In this document: one piece after another, positions 11,967 through 58,858 of the stretch
Numbering within the stretch: the first letter of the stretch is position 1
Layout of the letters: each line of letters opens with the position of its first letter
Origin: Lycocorax pyrrhopterus obiensis
Taxonomy: Eukaryota; Chordata; Aves; Passeriformes; Paradisaeidae
Direction: 5' to 3'
Assembly (NCBI GenBank): GCA_014706295.1
Contig: JACSVZ010000010.1
Location: 19,124,501-19,188,500, forward strand
Length of the DNA stretch: 64,000 bases
Program-made: the position numbers and the translations under genes
The notes under the pieces: model-generated
Databases searched by the model: none
What the model saw: the letters and a program-made list of their open reading frames with translations, nothing else
What the model was told of the DNA's origin: nothing

Positions 11967-14478
11967 TGGTTTGGCCAGCTGGAGCCGTGTGCTGGCGCAG
12001 AGCACACGCCCAGTTAAAGGCACAGCCGTGCCTGGAGCCGCTGGCAGAGCCAGGCCCCCTTGTCCCAGGTGTCCCTGACTCCTTGCAGCGCCGGTGCTGC
12101 GGCTGTGGGAGGGAGTGCTGCTGCAGGCCGCGCTGCGGGAGGGCTGCACAGCTACTTGGGGCTGACAGGATCTCACATTCCTTCTGATAGCATCCCGATA
12201 GCTCCTTCCATACAAGTGAAATTTCCAAGATGGAGCTCTTACATAACCAGCAATGACTTTTTGAGGGAAGTTTTGGTCCTCCCACTTTCCCGGGCTGTCC
12301 TTTCCAAAAGACTGGCAAGGTGTCCTTTGGATGGAAGGACAGCGCTGATCTTGGAGCGGGGATGCTGAAGCCGGAGCTTGTTTGGGCCTGTCAAAACCCA
12401 GGGCTATTAACTCTATCCAAGAACATCCTGTGAACGTGAATCCACGCTCTGCTCTGCTCCTGGCTCCCTCTTCCCAGTGCCGGCAGCAGAGGGACAGGAA
12501 GCACAGGCAGTGCTGGGCCGGCGGGAGCTGTGGTGCCCTGGGACCCAGCCTGGCTTGTGTTACAACAGGACACAGAGTCCCGAGTGCTCCTGACGGAAAC
12601 CAGAGAAGTTGCAGTTACCACTCACGTTCCTGTGCTCGTGCAGGGACCAGCCCTTCTGGAATGTTCCTGGCCCTCCTCTCCCCGGTGAGCCGGGGAAGTG
12701 CTGGAGGGCACTGCAATGCTCTCCAGCACATTGCTGGATCAGAATTCCCTGCAACACCAGCACCTCTTTGCAGCAGGAGCTTCTCAGTGGCAGGCGTTTG
12801 TTCCCAGCCCTGCACGGTCCCTCCGGTGTGCTCCACTTCCTGTTTGTCTCCTGCACGGGAACGCAAACGCATTCCAGGGAGTGAGTGGGCAGGAGCCGGG
12901 CACTCCTGAGACGTTGGGAACTGGAGCTGTGTCACCCGCAGCTCAGACGCTGGCAGTCCATAATCGTAATCAGTGCTGGGAGTCCCTGAGCCGCGGTGCA
13001 GCTCCTCCTCGGGTGCCGCAGCCCAGGTGTGTCACCCTCAGGGCTCTGTGCCCAGCCGGTGGCTCCGCTGTCACAGTCCGCATCCCAAGGTGCAGAGCAG
13101 GAGCTGAATCCACCCTCTCCTGTCTCTGCGTGCGCCAAATAAAAGCTCTCTGCCCTCCCCTGACTCGGACAGATCCCAGCCATCCTCTCAGAAGCTCCAT
13201 ATCCATCACCTGGTCCCCGAGCCATCCGTGCCCTCGGGCTCTGCGCTCTGCTTTTCATCTATCAAAGGAAGGAAGGCACTTCCTCAGTCTGACAGGGCTT
13301 CTCCCTGGCCCCGGCTGGAGTTCCCTGGGTTACAGCAGGGCTGGAGCTCTTTGTAAAACACCCGGAGGTGTGAGAGGAAAGTCATTAGCACAGAAAAACC
13401 CTGGTGGCACAAACGATCCTTCTGCAAACTGCTGCTCCGGCTTCATTAAAAGCACAGCCCCGGGCTCTCATTCCAACAGGATGGATTCGCTCTGGGTTAT
13501 CTAAATGAGAATGATCATTTCTGCAGGGGGAGGAAAAAAGAGGAAAGCAGGAGGAATTATTCCATATGAATTATGTGCTCAGCTTTCATACTGACCTATT
13601 GAGTCAGCAGCGAGAGCTGGCTTTCCTAGAACAGCCTTTCATGCTGGATTTTGGAGACGTTCTTCTTTTCAGCCCCGAAAGATCACTCAAATGGCCTTTC
13701 TCACACCGGCAGTGCGGGCTCCAGCCTGGATGCAGGGAAATAATGGAGTTAGCAGCAGTTATCCCAATCATTCATCTTTCCGGGTCCCTGCATCCTTTGT
13801 GCTCCCTCCTGGTGTGGGTTGGGCACATGGGCATCGCCGTGGGCGTGTGGCCCTGAGGCGGGGATGGCTGGTGTGGAACAGGCACTCAAACTGGACAGCC
13901 AGCTCCCACAGCACAGGGCTGAGCCAATTCCAGCTGGAAAAATGCGATTCCTTCGCCTGGTAACAAAAGTTTTCTGCCGTTTTAGCTGCTGAGCTGCCTC
14001 CCTGTGGGATGAGAGGCCAATCTCTGGTGTGGGCAAAGGTGGCAGGCACACAGTGCTGCAGGATTATCCCTGTTGGAGCAGCCAGGAGCTGTGTGGATTT
14101 GGCCACACATCACACAGCCCGTGCCCTGTGTCACAGGCACTCATGTCCCTTGGAAGGTGATGCCCAGGCGAGGCACTTGCACCCCCCCGGATGGGGGCCG
14201 TGTCCCTTCTGACCCGTAAGAAAGCTGCGTCTGCAGGTTTGTTTTCCATGTGAAGAGCTGGCACGTGAGGAAACCCAGCCCTCTGTGCCACGGTTCTCTT
14301 CCCCTCGCCCACCTGGGCAGGGGCGTAGCAGCAGAACCCAGGGAACACAAGAAAAGAGATGAATTAGGTCCTCTTCCAGAAGCCTCTGCCGAGCTGGAGG
14401 CCGCTCCTTGTTGCATTTGAGACGTGCAGAGACTGCAGCTGGCATCCAGCACAAAGGCAGCTGCCACCGTGGGTCACT

Positions 14479-14650
14479 GTGTAACACATCCAGCAAGAAC
14501 AGGAATCAAAGAAGGGCATTGCAGCTCAGAGATGGAATGATAGAGTTTATTCCTGAGGAGCAGCTGATGGTCCAGAAATATTTGCAACCAGCTTATTTTA
14601 TAGAAGGAGTTATGGGGCTTTTAATGGGCAGAGGTGCAGGGCAGAGGGGT
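14479..14650 (-). mobile_element. LTR-like fragment, antisense
   Basis: On the minus strand an AATAAA (complement at 14546-14551) is followed by a short pyrimidine-rich R/U5-like stretch ending in ACACA at about 14479. The sequence upstream of the signal is AT-rich. It lies only ~190 bp before the exon 3 acceptor. The call is by composition and layout, with no internal genes to support it. Confidence 0.35.
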
Positions 14651-14840
14651 GACCGATGGTGATTATTTTGTGTTTTGGTTTTTAAGCTGTTTTCAGCTGG
14701 TTCTGCTTGCACACTGTGCTTGAGCCGAGCTGGTGCAGCCTTTGTGTCCCCTCAGCAGGGCTCGGGACCCTGACACGTGTGATGGCACTGGGGTGGTGTT
14801 GAGGGGAGCCGCCGTCTAACCTGCTGCTGTGGCCCCGCAG

Positions 14841-49989
<35,149 letters not shown>

Positions 49990-52479
49990 GGACTCCCGGG
50001 GCAGCTGCTCGCGCCAGCCCTGCCCTTCGGTTCCTGATGAGTTCGCCGAGCAGTTCTTTCCTTTCCTTCCCCCCCACCACCGCGCCACTCCTGCTTTTAT
50101 TTTTTTGTTTGGTTTTTTCTCCATTTCCTTTGTTTAGGTTTAACTGTGCTTAGAAACAAAAAGGAAAAAAAACACCTGAAAAACAATAGAAAAAAAAAGA
50201 AAAAAGAAGATAACCAGGTATTCTTAGAGCTATAGATTTTTGGTCACTTGATTTTATAGAATATTTTAATACATGGAACAAAAGGATACGAGCAAATTTA
50301 ATCCAACGAGGTAACGCACAGCCGGGGCATGTGCCTGAGCTGGAACATGTGAATGAGCAGCCATAGAAGCCACCAAAAAAGGTTTTCCTGTTGAGACAAA
50401 GACCCGAGGTTGATGTGGGCCGTAGAAGGGGCCGTGGGGTCTGGCCTGGAGCCCTGGCTGGCCTCAGCTTTGCCCCAGCTGTGACCCCGGGGCTGGGGGA
50501 CGTGGGTGGCCCAGCGCACACCAGGAGTGTCCCTCCCTCCCTCCCTCCCAGGTCACCTCCTGTGCCCAGCAAGCCCCGGAGGAGCCGGGAAGGGGCGAGT
50601 TCACTCTCGTAGACCCCTCAAGGGATTTCCCAAGGGCTGAGGCTTGGGCTGGACTCCAGCTGAGGAAGATGAAGGTGACCAGGAGATGGACGAGCCTCAC
50701 CGCAGATTGTCCCTTCCTTACTGCACCGATGCTCCAGTGGGAACAAGGAGCAATCCCCTGTGAGGCACGGGGAGGGCAGGGATGATCCCTCTGGGATGCA
50801 GGCAGTGGGAGAAGCCCCGGCTCTGCCAGCACGCTGGGCAGAAGGCCCCAGGCCGCAGCCTCTCCATGGTGTGTGCAGAGCATGGGAGGGATGAAGGGAG
50901 AGGCAGCGCTTCAGCGTCCCCTCTGTCACTTCTGCGTCTCGGTGCCCGAGGGTGACCGCTCTGAGCAGAACGAGCACGGACTGAGCAGTGGGGTGCAGCC
51001 CCAGCCCTCCTCCTCCTCAGCCCAGGGCAGTGTGAGGCACCGGGACAGTTCTGGTGCCCAGCCAAGATTTACAACTCTGTTTTTACCCCTAAAACCGGAT
51101 CAGCCCAGAAATCTGGCCAGCCATGGCCTGTGCTTGTCCCCTGCTGGGGGAGCCGAAATCCTTTGTTTGATTTCACCAGCAATAAGAGCCTGCACCTGGT
51201 GGGCTTCCCCTGCCACCCTGCAGCGTCCCCGGGCACGCTGGGGCACCTGGAGCTGGGCCTGGGCTCCCTGAGCGGGGCGAGGACAGAACGGGGCCGGCAG
51301 CGCTGAGAAGCCACAGCCTTTACCTCTAGGGCAGACGTCTCCTTTTGTGTCACTTCATCCTTCCTCTCTCTCTGCTTGGGGTTTTCCCGGGCCAAGGCGG
51401 GCTCTGTGGCCACCTCACTGTCCGAGTCAGGTGCTCAACTTTTCTAACACTCGTTAGAGACACATCCAGCCTCCCTCTGTCCCCAGCCCTCAGGGGGACG
51501 CAGGACTCCACGCAGCAGTGCCAAAAACTCCCCTGACCCCAGTCCCGAGCCCCCCAGCTCCCTCTGCCCCCCCAGACCCTGGCTGGCAGTTGTTTTTATA
51601 CCGAACTGTCCGCAGAACTCTGCCACGTGCCTGCACCTTGAATGTCGCATTCCTGGGCACTCCTGCTTCACCCTGCTTTGGTGGCTCCGAATTCGGATGT
51701 GATCAGCTTTGGTCTTCCTTAAAGGGTCAGGGGAACTCTGGAAATGCTTTTTCTACTGGCTCCATGCAGCTGTGTCTGTGTGAGTGTGGCGGGAGGGTGA
51801 GCGTGTGTGTGTGTGTGTGTTTGTATAGGTTTTATAGCTGTCTCTATATCCACACCCGCTTTTCTATCTCTAGGTGGCCACACACATCTGCAGCCTATTG
51901 ATGCACCGTGTCAGCACACACACACACACATATTTATAAATATATATCTATAGCCTAGTTTTACAGTACACGTCAGTCCCGCAGGGCTGGTGGCAGGTGA
52001 CCATTGTAACCTCTAGATCCTGCTTTTCCAAATATGTACAGCTTCATCTTGGAACAGGAACCGGAGCAGACTCACAGGCCCTCTCGTGTTTGCCGAGGTA
52101 GAAGGAAGACTCACAATATCCTTTTCAGTTTTTTTGGGTCCTTAGCAAACCCTTCCCCCTGGTGTGTGCCAGAGGGCCCCTGGCCAAGCACCTGGAGAGC
52201 TCCGTGTGGGGCTGGGCAGGGCAGGGCAGGGCAGGCAGGGGGAAAGGCTCCAGCCCTCCCAGGTTCCTGTCCCGTGGCTGCTGCTCTGGCCCCGAATCCT
52301 GGCCACCCCGGGGCCAGTGCTGCCCAGCTGTGCCCCCTCCTTGCTGCGGGACATCCTCCTTGGCTTTGCTTCCCTCGGGGATCTTTGGGTTTCCAGCTCT
52401 CAGCACTGCAGTAGCCAACATTGAGTTATTCTGACTGGACCCCAGTCAACACTAGGCTTGTCTCAGTAGGTGGAACTAT

Positions 52480-52518
52480 ATTTATTACTATTATTATTAT
52501 TATTATTATTATTATTAC
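52480..52518. repeat. (ATT)n microsatellite in HCN4 3' UTR
   Basis: About twelve ATT triplets with one interruption (attacta), about 75 bp upstream of the first poly(A) signal. Confidence 0.93.
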
Positions 52519-52590
52519 TCTTTTTTGTTTTCTTTTGGGGGGAAGGGAGGGGAAGAGTTCTAGGGGTGGGGTTTGCAATATAAAACACAC

Positions 52591-52612
52591 AATAAAAACC
52601 TTAGTAAATAAA
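52591..52612 (+). promoter_or_regulatory. Tandem AATAAA poly(A) signals of HCN4
   Basis: Two canonical hexamers, at 52591-52596 and 52607-52612, lie 16 bases apart. They are the first AATAAA hexamers I find downstream of the stop codon, so both are likely used for the same 3' end. Confidence 0.8.
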
Positions 52613-55600
52613 AACGTGAAAAACCCACCCCTCTGGCTCGCCGTCTGCTTCACGCGGTGAACTCCGGGCAACTCGAGATGCGCTCGGAAGAAGGAAAACC
52701 CCATTCCAGCCCTTTGCCTTGCCCTGTCTCTGTTTTCCTGCTGCCTCCGGAGCTCGGGCAGGGTGTTCCCCACCTCACGCGCTCTCTGTCCTGAGCTCCT
52801 GCCAGGAGAAGTTTTCAACTTCCACCCACGCCTGAACTTCCACCGGGCCCAGGGAGGAACCCGGCCGCTGTTTGGCAGACGTGTGCACCAAACCCTTCCC
52901 TTCAGTGCAGCCATGGGAGCTGTGGCTGCCTGGGGGATCCCCGGGAAGGCAGGGCACAGGACCCAGCCCCGACAGTGGGACAGGGACTGTCCCAGGAGCC
53001 ACACAGCGGGAAGGAGCCGCTGCAGGAGGCTGCCGAGGCCAGGGGCTGAAGCTAAAACTGGCCTCAGTCTGAGCTTGCCTTTCACTCCTGCAAGGCCCTC
53101 TGGGCATCTGTCCAAACCCACCTGGGCAGTGGCTCCTGGTGGGTCACCCTGTCCTGGGGCTTCCCTGAGGGAATTCGGGCAGTAAAATGTGTGGTTTGCC
53201 TTTTGGAATGGGTTTCTAGGCCGGGCTTTTTTATTTCTCGTGCCATTCCTACTACAGAAGGAATGGATTGTCAGTCCTGCCCGAGCCAGCATTTCTTTCA
53301 AAACTAAGATTTCACAGAAGGTTTGTAAACTTGCAGGGTTGGACTGGAACAAAGTCTGGGTTCTGAGGTCTCAGAGCACACCTGGAAGGCCTGGCTGGTT
53401 CAGCACATGGTGCTGCCTCCCTGTCTCACTGCGAGGACTTCAGAGGGCACCGGGCTCATCCAGCTATGGGGGAAAACCTCCCCAGACCCCAGAGCCAGGG
53501 CACTGCCCATCAGCAGGGCGGGTCTGCCCCCTCATCCCCACGGAGCCTCAGGATCCATGCCCTGGTGCGGGGAAAGGCAGGAGCAGCAGCTCTGGTGGGC
53601 TCTCCCTTTGCCCGGTCCCAGTTTGGGCAGGGCTGGAATTCGTGGGAATTTCGGCCTTGCCTTGGGAGACTGGCCTGGCCTGGCCGCCCACCCCACTGAC
53701 TCTGCCCTAGAGAAGAGCAGTCCCTGGCTTTGGGGGAGGCAGCAGCTCCCAGACTCGCAGTTCTTGCACCCTGTGGGGCATTTTGGGGTGTCGGAGACAA
53801 GGGAGCAGCGCAATTCCCGGCAGTGCTTTCCCAGGGCACCGGGATTGCCTGGTCCCCACGCCAGCCAGCCCCAGACAGGAGGGAAGGTGCTGCCAGGGCC
53901 GCAGGGAGAGGCGGGCTGGGGCTCAGCTCTTGGGAAGAGGCTTTTCCTCCTCTCTGCAGCCTCCCCGAGCTCTGTGGTGGAGCAGCAGGACCCTGAGCGC
54001 TGTGCCCCGGTCACAGCCACCAGCAGGGACACCCTGCCACGCCCCGGAGGTGTCCCCGGGAACCCCGCCTGGGGCTGGGGCTGTGCCTGCCCTGGCCGGG
54101 TCCTGTTTCATCTCCTCTGCAGTTCGGGGGTCCCCAGCACTGGCACGGGACCCTGAGCTCAGGTACCCCGAGGTGCTCCTGGGAATACCCAGAAAGAAAA
54201 GGGAATTGCATCCTTTCCTCCCTGCCAGGGCAGCCGTGAGTAAGTGGGGAGCCGTCCCTTTAAGGCGATCCCTGCATCGGAGTGTATTTTATCTCAAACG
54301 AAGAGCACCAGACAGCTTCCAGCCCCAGGGCCAGGCCCGTCCCCGCCGCCCAAGGCACGGCTGTGACAGCGGCACACGAGCTGCCAGCCGTGAGCACACC
54401 CTGCACCCCCGTTACTCTGAGGAACAGGATCCCTTCGGGATGTGGGAGATGGGCACAAGGCAGTGCCCTCAGCCACGGCCGAACCAGAGCGCAAAGAGCA
54501 AACGGGGGAGCTCCTCCAGGCTCCCGCAGCCTCGGTGACACCGCTCACAGCCCTGCGAGCGGCCGGGGACTTTTCCAGAGCCTTGGGAACACCCTGCAGC
54601 CGGAGCTGGAGCGGGGCTGCTCTGCAGGGACTGAGGGGCCCAGACCCGAGTGAGGCTGGAGAGGCGCTGAGGGCACATCGCCCTCCCAGCCCTGCCCAGC
54701 CCTGCGCTGCCCGCAGCCGTGTGCCCGCCTGGGACAAGGGCACGGAGCGGGAGCACAGCCCCAGCGGGGCAGGGTGGGAGCAGCTCCCGAGCCGAGGGGG
54801 CCGCAGCCCAGGGAGGGGCCAGCGCTGGCTTCTCGGCAGCCCCACAGTGAGCGCTGGGACCACGCCTGGGGTAAAGGCTGGCCAGGAGTTCTGCTTCCCA
54901 CAGGGAAGGGGGCTGGAGACAGAGCTGGCACCTGCTGAGGCAGGACCCTCCCCTGGGGTAATTCCCCCGCCCAGCACTGCAGCCACTTGTCCAAGCCCCA
55001 GAGCATTGACCAGAGGGTGACCCTGGCGTGGGTCAGCTCCCTTCAGCACCACGGGAGTCACAGGAGAGGGGAGGGAAGAGGCCAGCCCACGCCAGGATCC
55101 CAGGAGCCAGCGCTGACCCCTCTGCCGGGCTCCAGGGTGGCCGGAGCACAGCGCTGGGGCAGGGATAACCCCCGAACTGGGATGCGCCGGCACACACGAG
55201 CAGCCTCTCCTTGCTGGAGGCACTTGGATGCCAGGGACCCCCTCCCCATCCGCTCCTGGCTCCTCCACCCCGGCTGGGATGAGGGTGGACCTTTCCCTCT
55301 GCTGACCCAAAGCCGGGCTCGGTGACTCCCCTCCGCAGTGGGGAGGAGAAGCGGGGCAGGGCAAGCTGCAGTTCGGGCTTGCCCTCAGGGCTTGGAGGTG
55401 ATTTTGCAGCAGCTTTTCCTCACCTCGGCGGTTCCTTGGTCACGTTTGTCCCTTGCCCCGCGCCGAGAAACCCTCCCATTGCGATCCCAGGTTTCGTATG
55501 TGCCTCTGGCCCCTCTGCCCCGGCTTCTCAGCCCAAATCCGCACTCGGAAACCTGCAGCAATTAAATCCAGCTGCTCAGGCACCTTGTGAGCGACGCTAT

Positions 55601-56279
55601 CAGCTTCTGGCAGAGGTGCAGCCCTGGCTGGATGCTGCTTGTCTGGCAGGGGGGACCCAGGGGAGAGGCCGGGACAGCTCGAGGTCCTGTCCCCAGGTCA
55701 GAGCTAAGCACCTCCCCCTCCCAGCACAGACCTTCCGCGCTGGACCCAGCTCCCAGGTGTGCTCCTGTGCAAGGCGCTGCCTGGAAGGACGCTCTGCCCT
55801 CAGTCAGCCTCCCCAGGGACCTCGGGGGAGCACAGCGCCCAGTGTCCCCAGCCTGTCCCCACTCCCAGCTGCTCCCTGGATGGGCAGGGTGTTTCCAAAC
55901 CCATCCCCTCCCTGCCTGCTCTCTCCTCTCGATGAAAAGAGGCCGAGTTTTAGCATGAGTTTACGTACATTGGTTTTGTCACATCATTCCATCTCACTGA
56001 TTCCAGCGCCCTTTGCCTAAGCCCCGCTCTGGCTTTAGGCCCTGATTTTAATGGAGCCGAAGGTGGTGCCCCCTCCTCTGGCAGACGAAGGGCACAAAGC
56101 CCTGACTCGGTTCTCCATCTGCAGAGGCCGGAGAGCCGATTGCTCCCCTTCCATCACCGCAGCCCAGCGACCCCAATCACCGGCGGCCGCTGCTCCCTCC
56201 GTCCCTTCCCCAGGCTCCTGATTGAACCGACCTCGGCTGGAGCCTCCCAGGAGGGAGATTCTCCTTTGTTTCGGTGAGG

Positions 56280-56660
56280 AGACACAGCAGCTCCCGGGTT
56301 GGAACGGGGCAGGGGCGCTGCGGGAGCCGGCTGTGCCCCGGGAAGGGGCCGGGAGCAGCCCGGAGCGGAGCCGGGCAGGAAGGCGTTAACCGCATCCCCC
56401 GGTGCCGCGTGTCTGAGCGCGTTCCTCTCCCGGCTGCGCTGTAAATTAGAGAGCTCTTCAGGGTCATTTTCCCCTCTTCCCTTCACTCCTGTTTTCGCAC
56501 AGCCGCTTTGTTCCGCGGGGTGGGAGCGGGGCTCACGCGGTGCCCGCGGAGCCGCACACGTGCTGTCCCCTCCGCCCGGTCCCTGGGGGTGGCCCGGGGC
56601 CACCCGTGCCCAGCCCAGCCCCGCCGGGGCTCCCGGGGTCCTGTCCAGCGCCGTGGCCGC
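56280..56660. other. CpG-dense stretch, possible CpG island
   Basis: CpG is frequent by eye (for example gcgctgcgggagccgg, gtgccgcgtgtctgagcgcg, gcccgcggagccgcacacg), which is unusual for methylated vertebrate intergenic DNA and may mark a promoter. No exon or start site was identified next to it. CpG observed/expected was not computed. Confidence 0.3.
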
Positions 56661-58823
56661 AGGATGTGGTCAGCTCCTGCCAGGAGCGTGCCCATCCCTT
56701 CAACCCCTCCGCAAGGCCAGGGCAGCCCCAGGGCTGGAGCTGCCAGTGCCGGTGGCTGCAGCTGGCCCAGCTGCCTCCGCATCCTGGGAGCAGCCCCTGG
56801 AGAAGGGAGCTCCGAGGCAGGGGGAGCAGCACATCCCGGTGCTGCTGGAGCGAACCCCCAGAGCCACCTGGGCGGCTCGGTCACTTCTCACTGCCGGGAG
56901 GGAGGATGGGGGACGGGGCTCCGGTGCTGCTCCTCTGTGAGCGTTCCTGCTCCCCGCAGAGCAGCCTCGGCGGATTCCCCGGAGCCCTCGGGAAGGAGGG
57001 CGCGGGGCTGAGGGCACACCTGAGCACATCCGTGCAGGGCTGCAGTGCCAGGCAGGAACGCTGTCCCGAGGGATCGTTCGCCTCTCCCTGCGCCTCCTGC
57101 GGCAGGGACTGCAGCGCCAGCACAGCTCGTGTTCCATGTCCCGGTGAGCCCGGCGCTCCTGGGGAGCCCGTGGGACCGAGGAAAGCCACACTCAGCTCTG
57201 CAAGGACGCTCAAGGCGTGGCTTTAATCAGCGCTGCCATGAAAGCCCCACCCCACAGATCCCACGGGAGCTGCGGATGCCCCGGGGGGTGCAGGGACACC
57301 TGGAGGCACTCGTGCCACAACTCACACATTTTATCCCTCCCTGTCTCCAGCCAAGTGGGCTCTAAACCACAGCGTTTGGTTCCAGTGGTACAAAACCCGG
57401 CCAGCACCAGCCCTGGGCACTCTGGAGTATCCTCTGGGAGCCCCTGAGTCAGAGCACTGTGGGGACTCAGCATCCATTTCTCGTTTATTGGGATGCTGTT
57501 CCTTGCTTGAGGGGTTTATTAGATCCCAGTGGTTCTCACCAAGCAACCTCGGCTGGGAAGGGCTGTCCCTGCTCCAGCTCCCACCCCATTAATGCCCCAC
57601 TGCTCCCAGCCCCCTTTCCAGGCAGAGCAAAGACCCAGCCCGGAGCAGCTGGGCTGGGACTCAGGGGGAGTCCTGCAGCTGGGGAGGGCCCTGGCTGGGG
57701 CTGGAGATGGGAAACACCTGGGATGGAGGTGATGGGGAACAGCTGAGGAGTGTGGGGCACAAGCAGGTTCCAGTTTGGCTTCTCCCAGTCCAGCTCCTTG
57801 CAGCAAACAGCAGGAAGGAACAGCAGGAAGGAACAGCAGGTTCTCCTCTGTCTTCCTAGGTAAGAGTGGGGGGTTTGGGGTGACTCACCACCTGAAACCC
57901 ACTTTTTGGGGTGCTGCTGGCCCTTGTAATTCCTGGCTGCTGGGAGGAGCTGTGGGGAAAGGCTGAGCCCTGCCCTGTGCTCTGTCCCCTGCCACTCCTG
58001 CTTCTGTTGGGAGGGGCTCTGGGGGACTTGGTTGGAGTGGAAGGTTCTAGAAGGTGCTGGATCTGGGAGTGGGGCTGTGTGCCCTGTTTTTAGGGTCCCG
58101 TCCGTGCTGGCAGGTTTGGGGCCAGGAGTGGGGCAGCATTTCTTCCCCCCAGCCCCAGGTCTGGGGCTCCCTTGTCCCTTTTGGCTTTCTGCCCTTCCCA
58201 GCACTGCCTGCACCAGCACAGTTTTTCTCCCTTCTTTTCCAAGTGGGAAAAGGGCCCCGATGATCCGCGCTGCTGCCCTGAGCTGGGCCAGGGAGGGCAG
58301 GAATTGCTGTCGGGATCCAGGAGGGAATGCAGCCATGGAAGCCCCTGTTCCTGTAGCCTGGCCTAGGGACGCGGGGATGCTGTGAGGGCTCCGTGCCCCT
58401 GCAGGAAAAGGCGGAGAAATCGCAGGAGCGGCCAGGCAGGGACAGGGATGGGGAAGGGAGAAGGGGGGTGGGGAGGGCAGGATGTGGCCGCGGTGCCGGA
58501 GGGACGCTGCTCCTTGGGACGGGGACGCCCCCAGCCAGGGTGCCCCAGGGACAGCCCTCGAGGCTGGGGGGGCGCTGGGAGGGGGTTTGGGATTGCACCG
58601 GGAGTAGGGAGAGCCCCTGGCGAGGTTTCCCTGGCAGCTGCTCCCTGCCGGGGCCTCAGCGCCCGTCTGCAGTGACAGGGGCTGTTTGTCACCGCGGCCG
58701 CATCGGTGGCAGCGGGGTGGGAGCGGGGATGCGCTGGCACGGGGACAGCGGCCGGGGAAAGCCCCGGGAGGGAGGGGAGCGCCCGGCCCCGGCCCCCGGC
58801 AGGGTGGGATGGACGGACGGAGG

Positions 58824-58858
58824 GGATGGATGGATGGATGGATGGATGGATGGATGGA
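58824..58858. repeat. (GGAT)n microsatellite
   Basis: About eight copies of the tetranucleotide in the intergenic GC-rich region. Confidence 0.95.

Larger units (their letters stand above)
1..14840 (+). other. HCN4 intron 2, 3' part
   Basis: No coding exon is visible before the acceptor at 14839-14840. Named repeats are listed separately: arrays at 158-1490, 1778-2344, 4661-5622, 8831-9440, 10546-11098 and 11236-11966, and LTR-like segments at 7624-8110 and 14479-14650. Between them: 2345-4660 is unique sequence with an AT-rich island at 2686-2850; 5623-7623 is unique, GC-rich around 7100-7560 with a short CCTGC run near 7410; 8111-8830, 9441-10545 and 11967-14478 are unique with nothing I recognise. 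The ORFs across these stretches have no family resemblance and are open because of composition. I assign it to intron 2 because the next exon matches HCN exon 3. Confidence 0.8.
49990..52635 (+). other. HCN4: HCN4 3' untranslated region
   Basis: The 3' UTR runs from the stop codon to just past two poly(A) signals. The first ~250 bases after 50.05 kb are A/T-rich with long T and A runs. A GT run lies at about 51802-51821 and a CA run at about 51914-51929, and an ATT microsatellite sits at 52480-52518. No coding potential is apparent. The end is set at 10-30 bases beyond the second AATAAA, where cleavage normally happens; GC-rich non-genic sequence follows. The exact cleavage site is an inference. 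Confidence 0.8.

Noticed and set aside
10556..12187. A 543-codon open frame spanning arrays E and F
   Set aside because: It is built from two unrelated minisatellites that are equally open in other frames and on the other strand; no domain, no conserved start, and it lies inside an intron.
13366..13373. T-box site AGGTGTGA here and its complement TCACACCT at 42277-42284
   Set aside because: About two such 8-mers are expected by chance in 64 kb on two strands, and neither lies in a distinct sequence block.
1..14840. Search for HCN4 exons 1 and 2 (N-terminus and S1-S4)
   Set aside because: No frame on the + strand shows the S1-S4 segment or the arginine-rich S4; these exons are taken to lie upstream of the window.
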